This document shows, one piece after another, positions 4,703-5,021 of a stretch of DNA of 5,021 nucleotides. Below the pieces are notes generated by a model. The model made no database searches, was not told the origin of the DNA, and was given only the letters and a program-made list of their open reading frames with translations. The stretch comes from Desulfobacterales bacterium. Its GTDB lineage: Bacteria > Desulfobacterota > Desulfobacteria > Desulfobacterales > C00003106. Every line of letters begins with the position of its first letter. Within the stretch, counting starts at the first letter, position 1. A program made the translations under genes and the position numbers. The stretch is taken from positions 1 through 5,021 of the forward strand of contig JAUWMN010000154.1 of NCBI GenBank assembly GCA_030613165.1, in the 5' to 3' direction.

Positions 4703-5021
4703 ACTGTACAATGTCCTCCGGCCACTCCCTTCCATGTCCGTCCATGGAGCCCTTCCGACATGCGTCTATTATTAGCCGGCTGTCCTTACGATAAAAATCT
4801 CTTTCAGGGTCTACGTTATTAAATAGTTTCCATAATACCAGGGAGCTGTCCGAAAGTTGAATATCTTTGTCAAACAAGATAATTATATTATAACCACTTA
4901 GTTCCTCTAATGCCAGCAATCCATGCGCAAAATAGCGTCCCCCTCGATCTGGGACCTTCTCAACGCTAAACAGAATAACCCTGTTGTGTTCCGGTCCCTT
5001 GGGGGGGTAACATGATATGAT
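4701..5021 (-). CDS. UbiD-family decarboxylase, C-terminal fragment (5' end outside window)
   Basis: UbiD enzymes are prenylated-FMN-dependent reversible (de)carboxylases acting on aromatic or unsaturated acids, for example in ubiquinone and menaquinone synthesis. The frame is open from the right edge and gives 106 residues. Family-like features in order are a segment ending in a core strand NIIILFDKDIQLSDSSLVLW (matching the usual VVDDDVDV...EVLW), LFNNVDPERD, and LIIDACRKGSMDGHGREWPE (matching IDATRK...WP). The stretch between the DPERD and IDATRK-like motifs, which in many members carries a longer loop with GPxDALDHA, is only about seven residues here, so this is a shortened or divergent member. 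The catalytic Glu-Arg-Glu and cofactor site lie in the missing part, so activity and substrate cannot be judged. LFNNxDPxRD resembles menaquinone-pathway decarboxylases, but the subfamily is uncertain. The TTG at 4919 is inside the conserved region and is not the start. The gene ends 13 bp before the unfoldase. Confidence 0.72.
   Translation of the reverse strand: MISCYPPKGPEHNRVILFSVEKVPDRGGRYFAHGLLALEELSGYNIIILFDKDIQLSDSSLVLWKLFNNVDPERDFYRKDSRLIIDACRKGSMDGHGREWPEDIVQ

Noticed and set aside
4701..4919. A 72-residue protein starting at the TTG at 4919
   Set aside because: The frame is open to the window edge and conserved UbiD-like sequence continues upstream of 4919, so the TTG is internal to a longer gene.

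Overview
The window is chromosomal DNA from a bacterium of moderate to low GC content. The evidence is a sigma-70 family factor, UvrB, Shine-Dalgarno sites and a consensus-like -35/-10 promoter. The host cannot be named from these bases. A free-living anaerobe of a lineage such as the anammox Planctomycetota, Nitrospirota or Desulfobacterota would fit the gene mix (XRE-receiver regulator, UbiD-type decarboxylase, divergent ClpX-like unfoldase), but this is only a guess. I see no rRNA, tRNA, CRISPR array, transposase or phage gene.

Layout, left to right. (1) Positions 1-671, plus strand: the C-terminal third of UvrB, cut by the left edge. (2) 672-728: a short convergent junction with an imperfect hairpin built from 8-base units. 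(3) 729-1592, minus strand: a regulator with an N-terminal XRE helix-turn-helix and a C-terminal phosphoacceptor receiver domain. Its promoter (TTGACA, 17 bp, TATAAA) places transcription start on the A of its ATG, so the mRNA should be leaderless. (4) 1593-1838: a divergent control region with two 15-bp palindromes of the form TTGCC-N5-GGCAA plus half-sites, probably the regulator's operators. (5) 1839-3014, plus strand: an RpoD-like sigma factor without region 1.1 and with changes at -10 recognition positions. (6) 3015-3070: a convergent junction with a perfect 19-bp hairpin, again made of 8-base units. (7) 3071-4687, minus strand: a ClpX/HslU-like AAA+ unfoldase without the ClpX zinc domain and without a recognisable ClpP-binding IGF loop. 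(8) 4701-5021, minus strand: the C-terminus of a UbiD-family decarboxylase, cut by the right edge and lying just upstream of the unfoldase in the same operon.

How the genes may work together (inference). The XRE-receiver protein and the sigma factor are divergently transcribed around shared palindromes, which suggests a signal-responsive regulator controlling both itself and an alternative primary-like sigma factor. The UbiD-like gene and the unfoldase are 13 bp apart, with the unfoldase's ribosome binding site overlapping the UbiD stop codon, so they are probably co-translated. uvrB looks like an unrelated neighbour.
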